Shown here one piece after another: positions 12,358 through 24,560 of a DNA stretch of 64,000 nucleotides; within the stretch, counting starts at the first letter, position 1; every line of letters starts with the position of its first letter. The DNA is from Diogma glabrata (Eukaryota; Arthropoda; Insecta; Diptera; Cylindrotomidae): NCBI GenBank assembly GCA_963693315.1, contig OY856187.1, forward strand, positions 114,902,437-114,966,436. The letters are read 5' to 3'. The position numbers and the translations under genes were made by a program. The notes beneath the pieces were generated by a model. It worked only from the letters and a program-made list of their open reading frames with translations. It did not search any database and was not told the origin of the DNA.

Positions 12358-13933
12358 CTAATAGAAAAATAACAAAAATTATTATTTTATAGAATTGATA
12401 AATCTGAAAGCTTACGCTGTATATTTCATAGCACAACTTATTATGATATCACTTTGATAATAATAGCCATCGTTAATTTTCATATAGTTGGAAGCATATC
12501 AAAGCTATAACCCCATTTTAAAACAGTATTCCTCGTTATTTGTTACAAGTTCATTTATAAACCCACATTTTGTTCTCCCTAAATTGTATTGTATTCCACA
12601 ATCGATAAAGTTTTTATTTTGAGCATAAGAAAGGGTCGTAGTAGTAATTCACCGTAACACCAAATACAACATAAAATAAATCAACTCTTATAGCAAAAAC
12701 TGATGGAAAATAAAAAAATCAATAATTAATCAGCATTTTTTTGCTTTTATTGTGTGTACTCGTATATTTTTTATTGCAGAACTTTTCCATTTCGGCAACA
12801 ATTATGTTTACCTTCAAATCTACCTTGTTAATATATCCATTAGTTGTTTTATTTTATGAAGTAGAAATGAATCAAAAGAAACGAGGGTGAAGTGAAGAGT
12901 TTTTTTTAAATTTAATAAAAGTCTTATTAATTAATTAACATAGGTTTTAAAGATAAGTGAAATGTACAAGAAAAAAGACTAAACTATTTAATTTGTTTTT
13001 ACATTATACGGATGATTGGGCGATTGATTTAAATCTCTTGCAGATAGACCAAAAGTCAAACGAAAAGAAAATGTACAGGATTTCAAATGTAAAACCTACA
13101 AGCGTATGATTTCAAAAAAGCCTGCACGAAATCGTTTCGATCATTTCTTTGAACATTTTTTGTGTTTTTTTCTCAATTATTTCCAACATCTTAATACCTA
13201 GAAAATTGTTTATTATGCCCAATTTCATATCAAAGGTTTCATTGAATTTACAAAAGAATTCTCTAATCCTTTGTTTATACACTTAGCTTAATTACATTAT
13301 TTCTTGAACAATAGACGTTTTATTTTGAATTAACTCACGCTAATCAATAGCAGCTCAATCAACAAATTAAAATAGGAGGGAAAAAATTTGAGCGAAACGA
13401 ACGAAGCCTGTACACAATATTATATTAAATAAGTTATCTCTAGGAATTATACAGATTGTTAAAGTGTTTTAATTATTCGATTATGTAATTAAGAAAAATA
13501 TATTTCCGTATTTAGGAAAATGTTTTATTATGAACAAGTTAAGGAAGTGGAATGTAATGCTTTCACAGAAAACTTGTTGACCTTTGCCATTAAGAATTTA
13601 TTTAAGTATAATTCTTGAGGGCTTCAAGAGAAAATTGACTCATTTCTTACTCAACCGAATTCAATATTTATCTTTAAAACAAAGATAGCATTAAATTGAA
13701 TGTTTTTTTAATAACCCAAACCAAACTCATGATTCCTACAAACGAAATACAATGGCATTGATTTAGAAGAAAAAAAATAAAATTTCTCTTTTGAGTTGTA
13801 ACAAGGAAACCATGTATCCTTCGGGTATTAATATAATTTTGTTTCTTGTATTTATTTTTTCATCTTGAGTTATGTTTCCAGAATCAACATATAAACAGTT
13901 TTTGTAATATTTTCTTTTTGTTTTTTATTACAG
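12358..13933. other. Probable intron upstream of the first visible sidestep-like exon
   Basis: No coding exon, repeat or RNA gene recognised. It ends in a pyrimidine-rich tract and the acceptor TTATTACAG at 13925-13933. Confidence 0.5.
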
Positions 13934-14085
13934 TACCACCATTGTATGTCAAACTTCAAGGATTTAATCATCCTCTTGATGCCGGTCTAAGAACACAAGT
14001 AACATGTAGTACAGCAGGTGCAAGACCTTCACCTCAAGTTTTATGGAGCAAAGGTGGTATTGCAATGAGAGGAGCAACACAAACA
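13934..14085 (+). CDS. Sidestep-like exon: first half of Ig domain 2
   Basis: Acceptor CAG at 13931-13933 and donor GTAAGAG at 14086. The exon enters in phase 1, so its first codon is shared with an upstream exon, and it leaves in phase 0. It encodes PPLYVKLQGFNHPLDAGLR, then TQVTCSTAGARPSPQVLWSK with the first Ig cysteine and the core tryptophan. The phase-1 entry just before PPL is where the Ig1-Ig2 border falls in the family, which supports missing 5' exons. Confidence 0.88.
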
Positions 14086-14170
14086 GTAAGAGTAAATTAT
14101 TTTTTACTTATTTTTCTCAGTCATAAAAATAAAGATCACTTCACATATATCTTTTTTTTTATTTATACAG

Positions 14171-14324
14171 ATTTCCCCAGATGGAAATGTTACTATATCG
14201 GAATTAGTTTTTCTACCTTCTCCAGAAGATAATGGCAAATTAGTTACATGTTCTGTACCTACTGAAACGGTTGCAGGTGGTGTCGGATTATACCTAAAAG
14301 ATACAAGAATATTGGATATAAAAC
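14171..14324 (+). CDS. Sidestep-like exon: second half of Ig domain 2
   Basis: Acceptor TTTATACAG ends at 14170; donor GTAAGT at 14325. Phase 0 in, phase 1 out. It encodes ISPDGNVTISELVFLPSPED followed by NGKLVTCSVP, which holds the second Ig cysteine. The SPDGNVT segment is a strong family marker. Intron before it is only 85 bp. Confidence 0.88.
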
Positions 14325-14989
14325 GTAAGTTTTTTGTTTGTATATTGATTTAATATTTATAGGCACATTTCGAAGATATATAGCTTATACACATATATCA
14401 ACTGATGTAATTTTATTGGTAGAAAGTAAAAGTTGGTTTGATTATTTATTGATTTTTGTGTGAAATAAAAGTTCAGTTTTAAACTTTGCTCTATAAAAAT
14501 TGTTTTATGTGAGTTTTGTGGTTCAATGTAATTTTCAATAAACATTATCATGGTTTATGGTGAAATTATTTTTTATATCATAAGGTTTGAAACACGTACG
14601 GGAGTTTCGACGAACTAATTTGCTTTTTCCAATTAAAATCGAGTATTACCCTTAACGTTTATCCTTGTTTGTTATCAACGCACTGCTGAATTATATTATT
14701 CACTGTGGAACTCGAACTGCATAACTTGACTCTTTCTAAGTCGCTTTTCACTTCTAGATTTATTTTATAAGCTTGAACGTAATTTCTTACGTGCATCACA
14801 AGGCCCTGTGTTAAAGTTTTATCGAAATCACTCCATGCACGACGATTGTAGTGTAAAACAGAAACATATTTTATGATGACAAAAATATCGGGGTCTAATA
14901 TATTTTACGTAAGAACTTCTTTTGAAAAAAGTCTTGACATAATTTTGAAATCAATCGCCTTGCTTAACCTTTTCATAATAGTTATTTAC

Positions 14990-15435
14990 ATATCGAGGGC
15001 TGAAAGTAGAAGATTACGCCCGCGGTACATATTAAAGCCCGATGCGATGCAAGGTCTTTTATTGAACCAAGGGCGTAATCTTCCTTTCAGGCTGAGTGTA
15101 TGTACAACGTTTTACGCACAAATGCACAACTGAATGGTAAAATAAATTAGTTTTTAAATTTTATAAACTCGCTAAACATTTTGAAAATTTGAAGAAAAAA
15201 AAACTAAACATGATTTTCATTATAAACCTCATACAATAATTGATTTGTTTGTTCTAATTTTATGATAATTATAATTAGTTTACGTGCGATTATTTCACTG
15301 GCGGTAAAGTAGAAGAATATAGCATTGTTTTATATAGCAACGGGCTTTTGTTTAACGGGCGTAAGGTTCAACTTTCAGCCACGATAACTAGGTTGTAGAA
15401 TGTGTTTTACAATTCATTTGTGCGTAAAATAATTT
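14990..15435. repeat. Palindromic repeat with GGGCGTAAT half-sites
   Basis: GAAGATTACGCCC at about 15010 and GGGCGTAATCTTC at about 15070 form a perfect inverted pair. A second inverted pair, TTTTACGCACAAATG (15112-15126) and CATTTGTGCGTAAAA (15417-15431), bounds the neighbouring 300 bp. The block AAAGTAGAAGA is repeated directly at about 15004 and 15308. The GGGCGTAAT motif also occurs in the palindromes flanking the tyrosine recombinase at 33.0-34.8 kb. Confidence 0.55.
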
Positions 15436-15619
15436 AATCAGATTTTTTCGTTTGGACAATTTTTACGCGCTGGTTCAGAGTCCGGAACGATTAATTATTG
15501 TACGTTACTATTCGAGAAAGTGGAAGACGTCGAGGTTAACCACGACCACTATATGACACGAACCGAATAAACGACCTTAAAGTCTCACAATAAAATATAT
15601 CTTGATTTGGAGACAATGT

Positions 15620-16660
15620 TCGTGTATTCCATGTATTCTGAATTCGCCAACTAAATTAGCCCTCCAAGTATAGGTATGACCCAGGACATGGCGAAATATT
15701 TAGTTGTAGCGATTTTGAGCTATTCTTAGAGATTTTGTGGTTTCTAGAATCGACAACCATGTATTTCTTTGTACTTCTCCTTATCTCTGAATCCGAATAC
15801 ACCAACAAAATTTATTAGGCACATACTGAAATATACCAAGACGTGTAGGATATATTCTGATCGTAGATTCAAATTGCGAGTGACCTAATTCATGGAGATC
15901 AGAGTCTCGTCTCCTGATTATAATGCTTATCTTGTACCTGTGAACGCTTTTCTAAAAAAATTTATGGAATGGGTACAAAGCTTAAAAATATTAATCCATC
16001 AACAGAACGGGCACGTTTTGGTTTGGGATAAATTCAGGTAAAAAGAGTCATGTTACCGGTTTTGAGGTATTTCTTTAGGTCAAGGGACCAATTCTTTAGG
16101 ACCAATTTTGAGCTTCAGGGCGTGGTGAGGTTTACCGCAAAATAAAGAAAACAGCCAAAAATTTGGTGTTCAATTGGGATTGATGGCGTCAAATTAAAAA
16201 GGTATTTTGATCGGGGGACTAGACTCATGCATTGCTCTGTATTTTGACGGGTTGACTTGAATCTGTCTCCAAAAATTAACCTGCTTGTCTTGGTGTGACC
16301 CAGGACCAGGGACATTGGGAACAAATATAGACATTTTGCGTCTTTGTGGTAGTTTTTAGGTTAATGTCAAACCAAAACGGGCACGGCATACCCAAGCGGT
16401 GAATTCAACTTTAGGCTATCAAAATACATAAAAATACATGGTTTCGTAATCAAATCAAAATACTTTTCGTGGAGAGCCTGTGACTGCTTTACAAAAAAAA
16501 AATAAAAGTATCTAGATCCTAATGTGCCTAATATTTTGTTGGTTGATTCGGATTCAGAGATAAGAAGAAGTACAAAGAAATACATGGTTGTCGATACTAG
16601 AAACCACAAAATCACTAAAATTCTTAAAAATAGCTCAAAATCGCTGAAGGCACTTTTTCT
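15620..16660. repeat. 1-kb inverted-repeat element
   Basis: Left arm 15690-16080 and right arm 16320-16660 are diverged reverse complements. Shared landmarks are a segment containing CAACCATGTATTTCTTTGTA (left about 15758, inverted near 16571-16590) and CGGGCACG next to TTTTGGTTTG (left about 16007, inverted near 16370). The centre carries no recognised gene. Confidence 0.65.
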
Positions 16661-16787
16661 TGAGCCGAGCTCATACCAAAATAGGCAGTGTCTATTCTGA
16701 TGACGGTTTCATCTCTTATAAGATACAATACATCAACAACATAAAAAAATGCATCAATCACAATAGTTTACCGTTTTTTAATTCCAG

Positions 16788-16918
16788 ATGCTCCTATTGT
16801 TTCATTATCACTTGGTGCTCCATTGAATCCTAACAATCTTATGAAAGGATCAGATGTTTACTTAGAATGTGATATCAAAGCAAATCCTTCAATAAAAAAA
16901 GTTGAATGGTTTCATAAC
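16788..16918 (+). CDS. Sidestep-like exon: first half of Ig domain 3
   Basis: Acceptor TTCCAG ends at 16787; donor GTAAGA at 16919. Phase 1 in, phase 0 out. It encodes APIVSLSLGAPLNPNNLMKG and then DVYLECDIKANPSIKKVEWF, with the first Ig cysteine and core tryptophan. The APxVxLxLG start is a Sidestep-family feature. Confidence 0.9.
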
Positions 16919-16981
16919 GTAAGACAATTATTTACGTTTGTTTTTTTATAACTAAAACAACTTTAATATAAATTCACACAG

Positions 16982-17135
16982 GAAAAACAGCTTCATTCTT
17001 CCCGCGGTACCATTATATCAAATCAAACGCTGGTGTTGCAAGGGATATCAAAACAAACACATGGCCAATATTTATGTCGTGCAACCAATGCTCAAGGAAC
17101 CGTAAATAGTAATGAAATTTACTTAGATGTTAAAT
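16982..17135 (+). CDS. Sidestep-like exon: second half of Ig domain 3
   Basis: Acceptor CACACAG ends at 16981; donor GTAAGT at 17136. Phase 0 in, phase 1 out. It encodes the TLVLQGISKQTHGQYLCRA segment, with the Tyr-x-Cys motif of an Ig F strand, and ends NSNEIYLDVK. The intron before it is 63 bp. Confidence 0.9.
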
Positions 17136-17218
17136 GTAAGTCAAAAAAATAAAATACAAAAATAAACAAATAAAACGAAAAATCGTAAATTTTTTTTGTT
17201 TTATTTAATCCAATTTAG

Positions 17219-17778
17219 ATCCCCCCGTTTGTAAAGCAGAAAGTCAAATAGTACGTGCTGCAATAAAACAAACAGTTAACATAACTTGCGATGTTGATTC
17301 AAATCCAAAAACCAATTTAAATTTTAAATGGTTTTTTAATAATACAGTTGAGAATGTTTCTGAATTGCCACCACTTTCTCTCAATCCATCATCACAAATT
17401 AACGACGATGTTCATTTTATGAATGATATCAACTATCAACAAAACACAGCAAAAACTATAAATAACGTTAATAGTAAATCGATGGTGAAAATGGGGCAAA
17501 CAAATAGTTTGTTGAAAAAGTTTGAACAAAATCTCCAAAATCCATTAAATAACATTGTTTATCCGTATAAGGTTGATTCCTTTTCGCATTTTGGTACTAT
17601 TACATGTACGGCTGAAAATCAGATAGGACAAAGTGGACCATGTTTGTATCATGTAATGGCAGCTGATTTACCTGATCCGGTAAAAAATTGTACAGCGTTT
17701 AACGAGACATCAAGTACGGTTCATGTGTCATGTGTGCCGGGAAAGGATGGTGGGATTCAACAACAATTTTTTGTAGAG
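17219..17778 (+). CDS. Sidestep-like exon: Ig domain 4 and first half of FN3
   Basis: Acceptor ATTTAG ends at 17218; donor GTAAGT at 17779. Phase 1 in, phase 0 out; 187 residues. It begins YPPVCK, then VNITCDVDSNPKTNLNFKWF (first cysteine and tryptophan), and ends the Ig with HFGTITCTAENQIGQSGPC. Between these is a polar Asn/Gln-rich stretch of about 60 residues (17390-17580) where a typical domain needs roughly half that, so there is a loop insertion. The FN3 starts PDPVKNCTAF and continues VHVSCVPGKDGGIQQQFFVE. The frame stays open a short way into the intron, but the strong donor and the downstream FN3 exon fix the end. Confidence 0.9.
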
Positions 17779-18352
17779 GTAAGTGAAAATGATTCGAAGT
17801 GGCAAATTTAAATAAATTATTTTGACAATTCAACTCACAAAATAAAGTTTCAATAAGGTCCAATAAAAACGCTTCATTAACTATTTTTTAACAAATCAAA
17901 ACGAATTATATCGATTATTTTTCTCTGGTGGGAAGGAACAGCGAATTATAGTGACTATTTTCGGCCTACTTAATATATTAATTTAAAACTAGAGATATTG
18001 AAAAAATTTTTTGTGCTTAATGAGATAATTTTTCTTTATTTATAATTTTGTTTAAAAGATAATTATTAGTTTCTAAATAAAATTTTTTCTACAAATTATT
18101 CAATAATACAAAATTATATAAAAATGCAATTTGCAAATAATAAAAATGTCCGTTTTCATTCATAAATGATTGCATGTTTATGTTTATTTGTCAAAAATAA
18201 ATTACAAAATTATAACATTTATGCGCCTACTAAGATGAAATAATATTTAATTTCGTTTGACAACAAAGGATTATGCTGTATGAAATAATGTTACTATTTC
18301 TGTTCGTTAAAATGTCTACTAAATACAACTCGTTATCAAATTATTAGTCGAT
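17779..18352 (+). other. Start of the 20-kb intron
   Basis: AT-rich intron beginning with a strong donor. No gene or clear repeat recognised. Confidence 0.5.
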
Positions 18353-18475
18353 TATTTTTCAACATTACCACTCATGCCATTTGAGGTTAAAAATTTCCAT
18401 CGTGCGCTGCGCGCACTCGGAACCTCAAATGACATTCGTAATAATGATTATGAAAAATAATCGACTATTATTTGA
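18353..18475. repeat. Palindromic hairpin element
   Basis: TAGTCGATTATTTTTCA pairs with TGAAAAATAATCGACTA at the base; CATTTGAGGTT pairs with AACCTCAAATG higher up; the apex is GTGCGCTGCGCGCAC. It has the same base-plus-GC-cap plan as the hairpins at 7.7 and 41.2 kb but different sequence. Confidence 0.75.
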
Positions 18476-18629
18476 CGACTCGTGATATTATATATGATTG
18501 TTTTTCTATATATATAAGACTAGCAAATATTTTTGTTGTTTGGAATTATTAAAGTTACACAATACTTACGTAAAGTTATCATAAGAAAATTTGAAAGAAT
18601 TATTATTTAATTATTTTGTGCGATTTGTG

Positions 18630-19030
18630 TAAATATTTTTATTTCATACTGATATCTAAAACGACATTTTTCGGATTATTTATGGTACAAAAAGTTGAAC
18701 TTTAACGTCCGAGGATTTTATAAAATTTTATAAAGTCCTAGGACGCTAAAGTTCAACTTTTTGTACCATAAACGTTGAACTTTAACGTCCTAGGACTTTA
18801 CAAAATTTTATAAAGTCCTAGGACGTTAAAGTTCAACTTTTTGAGCAAAATTTAAAACTCATTTCTTTTTATTTTAATAAATTTCCAGTATGAAATAAAA
18901 TTTTGCATTTACCTCAAACGAAAAGTGTTTCTTAAGGTACTCACTAGTAATTTCGGCCTCGGCTAGACGCCTCGGCCGTAAACAACTAGCTCGTACCTTA
19001 AAGTTTCACTTTTAGCTTTAGATAAATAAA
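18630..19030. mobile_element. Palindrome family P2, copy 1
   Basis: About 400 bp closely matching 35525-35935. It contains two tandem near-perfect palindromes of about 60 bp, each half starting TTGAACTTTAACGTCC (18693-18836), then a third hairpin with the cap CGGCCTCGGCTAGACGCCTC between AAGGTAC and GTACCTT (about 18936-19001). No open frame. Confidence 0.75.
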
Positions 19031-20470
19031 TAACTACTATCAAACTTATCTTTTAAGTTATAGATTTTGTTAGAATCTATTCATAGTTTTTTCATCAACT
19101 TCTGATAACTGATAATTTTTCCGCAACTACTGAATTTTTCACTTTTGTTGATGTTGTTTTGTTGAATCCATTAAATGAATAACATGTATCTGTACTGCCA
19201 TTACATAAAATTCCATAGCAATGTTAATAGTAATAATTCATGACTATGTCGCCTGTAAAATAGGTATTACCGCTATTCTGTTTTTTGAATTCCGTAAAGT
19301 TGATCTAAAGATTTATTTTTGTTTATTTTAGCTATAATTAGCGATATGATATGCATAAAATTTGCGTTAATTCTAAATTTGTAAAATTTAATCGCTCTGC
19401 TATTTTTGTAATCAGCATTCTTATGCCAAGTTTGTCGAAACCAGTGTTGTTCTTGGAAGTGAAAACGTTGTTGTTGTTTTTTATATTTCCAATGCCCTCT
19501 AACAATTTATGTTTTTTCACACTTTTAGTTAACTTGGGGTTTGACAGTTGTGTTGTTTACTATTTTGTGATCAATTTTTCAATAACTTCCCATTATGGTA
19601 TTAGTCCCAAATTTAAAAGACAAATTTTTTTGAAGCAGTCTATACGTGATTCTAAAAGTTTTAGACCAAAATACTTCATGAACTGAAAAAAAATATTGAA
19701 TTTCTAAATTATTTTGTCTCTATCTATAAAACCGTCACAATTTATATGAAGATCCATAAATTTTAAATGACCCACTTCCCCTTCCCGACCCAAATCCCCT
19801 GGGATTTGCCTCTTTTGGCTCATATCATTATAATCGAGGACATATTATACGTTTTTTAAATTTTATATGGAAAAATTCCTTTAAATTGTTAATAATGGAC
19901 ATAAAAATTAAAGTCTTTCGTACTTTTTTTTGTACAAGGTTTTCTGGCACATATTGTTATTATATACATGATTCATCTCTCAGTTAATAGAATGCGCTGG
20001 TAATTAGTTAAAAGAAGTTTGGTATTGTAAGCAAAATAAAAGAAAAATTTGTTGACATTTAAATATAAATTTTTTATGGAAATTCTAAACAATTTTCAAT
20101 TCGCTTTTGTGATCTACAATATTTAATTATTTGCATAATCAAATTCAGAATTTATCAGTATTAATCAAAGAACAAAAAGCTGATCAAGTGTAATATAAAA
20201 ATTACATGAAGATAGGGCTCAAATGTAATACTAGAACTTAAAGTTAAAACAATGACTAATGAGTAAACAAACTTTATAAAATTTTACACTGAATGTTTAA
20301 ATAACATAATTACAATTGTAATATAGTTTAGTAGTAAAATAACTGAAACACTGAATAAAATATACATTAGTAAAATTACATTAAATTTCAAAAGAATATC
20401 AAATTTTCGGTAAGTTATATAATTACTGGTTTTACTTATGTTGTATTTTCTGTGAAATTATGTGGTTAAC
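19031..20470 (+). other. Intron stretch without recognised element
   Basis: No supported gene. Overlapping open frames on both strands at 19338-19686 (60 and 111 codons) show no motif and lack splice or family support. Confidence 0.45.
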
Positions 20471-20479
20471 TTATTTTTA

Positions 20480-21870
20480 GGTAAAAGTATGTAATTAAAA
20501 TCTTTAAAATAAAATAACTTAAAAACACACTTTTAGAAAAACGAACTAAAAACCAAAAAAAAATTGAAAAACCCACATTTAGAAAATCAAACTAAAAAGT
20601 AGAATAGTATATTATTGAATTAGGAGCTAAAGTCGTACTTTTTGTGTTGAGTCTATAGTTTGGCGGCCGACCGTAGGGAGGCCGACAATTATAGACGAAA
20701 CACAAAAAGTCACTTTAGCTCCGAATTCAATACACTATTTTTTCGGCAAACGTTTAAATTTGTTTAAAAATATGAAATTAATGCATCAAATTTTTTAAAA
20801 ATATGTTTTAGGTAATAAATTTTCTGAAATTAATTTTTTTTTATTTTTATTCATTAAAATGAACTGAAATGCATTCTGTTTTGAACAAATTAATAATATC
20901 ATTTTATTTTACTTTACTGCCGCCGTAAAAATATGAAAATTACTTTACAGCCGCCGTAAAAATATGAAAATTACTTTACAGCCGCCGTAAAAATATGGAA
21001 GTTACTTTACAGCCGCCGGCAGAAAAAGTAAAAATGACGTCACTTTTGCAGCCGCCGGCTAAAAAGTAAGACTTTAGCTACTCCCCAGCGGCAGTAAAGT
21101 TAAACTTTACAGCCGTTAGCCGAAAAAATAAATTTTGCATTGACACACATACAATGTTATGTTGAAAAGAAACAAACGATATGTTCGTACAAACGTTATG
21201 TCTTTTATAATTAAATTTTCTTTCAAATTGTAAGAAGAAAATATTTAAATGGTATTTAACACATCTTAGCATAGATGCAAACATTAGACTTTTGAATGTT
21301 AGTATTTTTGAAAAATAAATAGTTTTCTGTTCCCATTTGTTACATGAAATAAAAGTGGATGGCGTATTTAATGTAAAAAGAGAACAAATCTATGCTTATT
21401 AATCTCTAACAAGAGACTACCAACGTTTATTCCCCATCTATACTGAATGCCCCAATTTTATTTCATGTAACAAACGGGAACGGAAAGCTGTTTATATATA
21501 AAAAATACAAATAGTCAAAAATCTAATGTTTGCATCTGTGCTAAAATGTGTTAAATACCATTTAAATATTATTTTTCTTCTTACGATTTTAAAGAAAATA
21601 TAATTATAAAAGACGTTATAGACGTTATAAGACGTTACAACGTTTGTACGAACATATCGTTCGTTTCTCTGCAACATAACATTGTGTCAATGAAAAAATT
21701 TATTTCCTACTTTTTAGTTCAATTTTCAAAAAGTGTGTTTCTTAAATTTTTTTACTTCTTAGCTTGTTTTTCTAAAAGTTTGTTTTTAAATTTCTTTTTC
21801 TTTTTTAATATCTTTTTTATCGCACACAGTTTTAAAATTTCCCAATATCATCTCAAAATAAAATGCGGGT
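20480..21870. mobile_element. Foldback element interrupted by a P1 insertion
   Basis: The segment 21121-21350 is an inverted copy of about 21455-21700 (a shared block containing ATATGTTCGTACAAACG and another containing GGTATTTAACACA), around a loop of about 105 bases. The pairing continues outward only if 20603-21127 is removed: CAAACTAAAAAGTAG at about 20588 then matches the complement of CTACTTTTTAGTTCAA at about 21708. The P1 element therefore inserted into the left arm of an older foldback. Confidence 0.75.
20603..21127. mobile_element. Palindrome family P1, copy 1
   Basis: About 525 bp. It begins AATAGTATATTATTGAATTA with a 145-bp palindrome (cap GGCGGCCGACCGTAGGGAGG) and ends CCGAAAAAATA. 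The inner part has repeated modules related to CTTTACAGCCGCCGTAAAAA, in both orientations. Boundaries are well fixed because the element splits a foldback arm. A second copy is at 34968-35470, and an inverted fragment at about 54380-54560. No open frame. Confidence 0.78.
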
Positions 21871-24240
21871 CAAACCGTTTCCATATATTGTTTCAATAAA
21901 TAAGTCAACAAACGAGAAAATATTCTGCTCTACAACTACAAACAATCATTTCATTTTTTATAAATTGAACAACCGCACTATATCTACATTCAATATTATG
22001 ACTAAGGTTTACATATCAAAATATTTTATTATTTAAGTAGACAGATGCAGACATGTACAATTGTGTGGCACAGCAAACCAATTAGCTAATCTTGACTGAA
22101 CTGTAGCTCACGTAAAGGTTTTTATAGTATGTTTGTTGATATGGACTTTCTTTAATTATGACTATTCTTGTTCTAGAGTAAAACTCGAAATAGGCCGTCC
22201 TTACAAAGTCCCTCTTTCGAATATTGAAAAAGGCAAAGCTCTTTTATTAAAATGGGATTAAATTTCTATTATGAAAAAATTAGTTTTTTATTATTGTTTT
22301 TTGGTTTCTCAACTCTCATTAGTATAAAATTTGATGTATTTTTTTGTAGGTTATTACGTTTTCAAAATACCAAAAAGTTAAATATGTATCGAAATTAAAT
22401 AAAATTTATTTAATTGTTTATAGTTAATGGTACAGTAAAATTCATTAAATAAAAGCCATTGGTTTTTTTATTTGTTTTACTTGTTTTATCAATGACTTTT
22501 AAAATAATCCAATTTAAATTATTACATGTTACTCTGTCGGAAGGATAAAACATTGTTTTGGGTTCGTGTTTAATGAATATTATTCTCTTGTTAATTTTCA
22601 ATACTCGCTGGTGCCTCGTTTGCATTGTAAACTTGTGCTTGAACAATAAAAAATATCATTAAACACTGACCCAATAAAATACTATTATATATTTTACTAT
22701 TTCATTGTGTCTGTTAATTCTATTCAATCAATAACAAAAACATTTTTGGGGGCGGTATAATATATGTTTTATTGAAATTTAAATTTTTATTACATGTTAT
22801 TATATTATTAAACAAATAAAATTATAATTAGTAATTTAATAAATCGATAAAACTGTAAAAAAAATGAAGCCTACGTTCAACTTTTATTTCAGTAATGATA
22901 TGAATATAAGCACAATAAGTCAAACCGTTTATTGAATCAATTGCAAAATTTTTGTTCTGTTTTTCAATTTAATTTGATGAATAATAAATATTTCGAAAAG
23001 ATTTACAACCAGCTGGGGAATGTGAAAATTTGTTTGCCATGTTGGGTTTTTGATAAGTAGATGTTTGGTTTTTGAACGTTTTGATTTAATATTTCGAAGT
23101 TTTAACTTTAGATATTTTATTATTATTCGCAAGGGTAATGTCGACGTTTGTCACAATCAGAACAGCAGTTTGATAGCTTAACCTAAAAAGTGTCTCATTG
23201 CTAGCTATTATTGAAAAAAAAACTATCTACTAAGGTCGCTCTGTACAGATAACGCGAGTATTTTATTTTAGTTGTTAAGCGTGAGGGATGTCTTGAAATA
23301 CCCAATTAGATTTGCATAGTTTGCAGTTTCGTTTAAATTTTTTTAAAGCTTACAGTTTTTAATATCAACATTGCATGAGTGGTGAACTATCTATCACAAA
23401 AATGTGTTTTTGAAGACCTCTCATGACATGACACAAGAAGTGTCAAACAAACGAAACTAATTTTATTTAATTAAGCTTAATTAAGTCTGACTTTTAAATG
23501 TGGGAAACCGAGATTCGTAGTGACTCGATATGAAATTTAAGAACGAAAATTTTTATGGTTTACGAGACCATCAATAGTTATAGACAGACAATCCTCAATC
23601 TTACACACAAGGTTACGTGTTTTGTTAAAAATTAAAAATGAAACTCCAAAATGATTACGATAAATAATATTCATAATTTATGGTGACCAGACGTCCCGTT
23701 TTTTCCGGGACAGTTCCAATTTTTAATAATTTGTCACGCGTCCTGCGTCGTTGTAAAAAAATCCCGATTTTTGTAAAGAAATGCATGACATATCCCATGT
23801 AATGCACTAAAAATTTGAAATATGCGCTGTCATTACTAGGAACTAATGCTGCAGCTGGACGCATTTTTTCTACATTGAATAAAGTGTGGACATCAGAAAA
23901 ATCATAATTAAATATTGTGTCTTTGAAAAGATATTTTATGTGTAAAATATAATTTAACAAATCCTTGTGAAAAATTTCGAGACCTTTTAAACAACGGCAC
24001 TCGATAGCAATCTACGAAAAAAATTCAGAAATATGCCACAGAATAATAATATAAAACTGATAACATTCGTGATCTGCGCAACCGACGCTGAATCCGATCA
24101 TTAGAAAATAGATGAAATTCCCTATATGGAGTCAGAACAAAGCGAAGAGTTGATTTTTGAACCGGACTATTTTTGATCGACTTGAATAAAATTAGTCTTG
24201 GTGAATTAAAATATAACAATCATTTTAGAAATCTTTGAAA
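21871..24240 (+). other. Intron stretch, few recognisable features
   Basis: No gene supported. Around 23680-23780 the sequence GGTGACCAGACGTCCCG and the nearby GGGACAGTTCC resemble the ends of hAT-type repeats, and the minus-strand frame at 23655-23960 could be a fragment of such an element, but no transposase motif is clear. Other short frames (22410, 22929, 24025) show nothing. Confidence 0.35.
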
Positions 24241-24560
24241 AGCTTATTTTGAGAATAGATGATCGAACATTTGATCCGCAAGTTTTCAGGAAATTCAAAC
24301 TTAGGGTGACTCTAAAATCAAATAGCAAGAGAATGGCTCATCCAATATCAATGGTTTTATATGTGTTGGAAAGGTAATTTACTTTTCTTTTGAAAAAGCA
24401 CAGCAAACTGACACTGTTAAAAATATTAAGAAATACAATTTTTAAAGATTGTGCTGATGTCGTAGATCAAGCAGTTTTTGAATTTTTGTTACAGAGGGTA
24501 TGTGTTTTGTTCAACTGGTGCGGAATAGTGTGAATTGTTGCACTGCGTTTTCAAATAAAA
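24241..24560. repeat. Dispersed repeat, also at 30.7 kb
   Basis: The blocks AAATTCAAACTTAGGGT, TGTGTTGGA and GTAGATCAAGCA recur in the same order at 30700-30900. Function and boundaries unknown; probably an interspersed element. Confidence 0.5.

Larger units (their letters stand above)
14325..16787 (+). other. Intron with palindromic and inverted-repeat elements
   Basis: This 2.46-kb intron contains two repeat features listed separately (14990-15435 and 15620-16660). The rest shows no gene. Short open frames at 14873, 16115 and 16367 overlap the repeats and have no recognised motif. Confidence 0.6.

Noticed and set aside
1..13933. Upstream exons of the sidestep-like gene (signal peptide, Ig1)
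   Set aside because: No frame with the expected Ig V-type motifs and splice sites was found; the exons probably lie outside the window.
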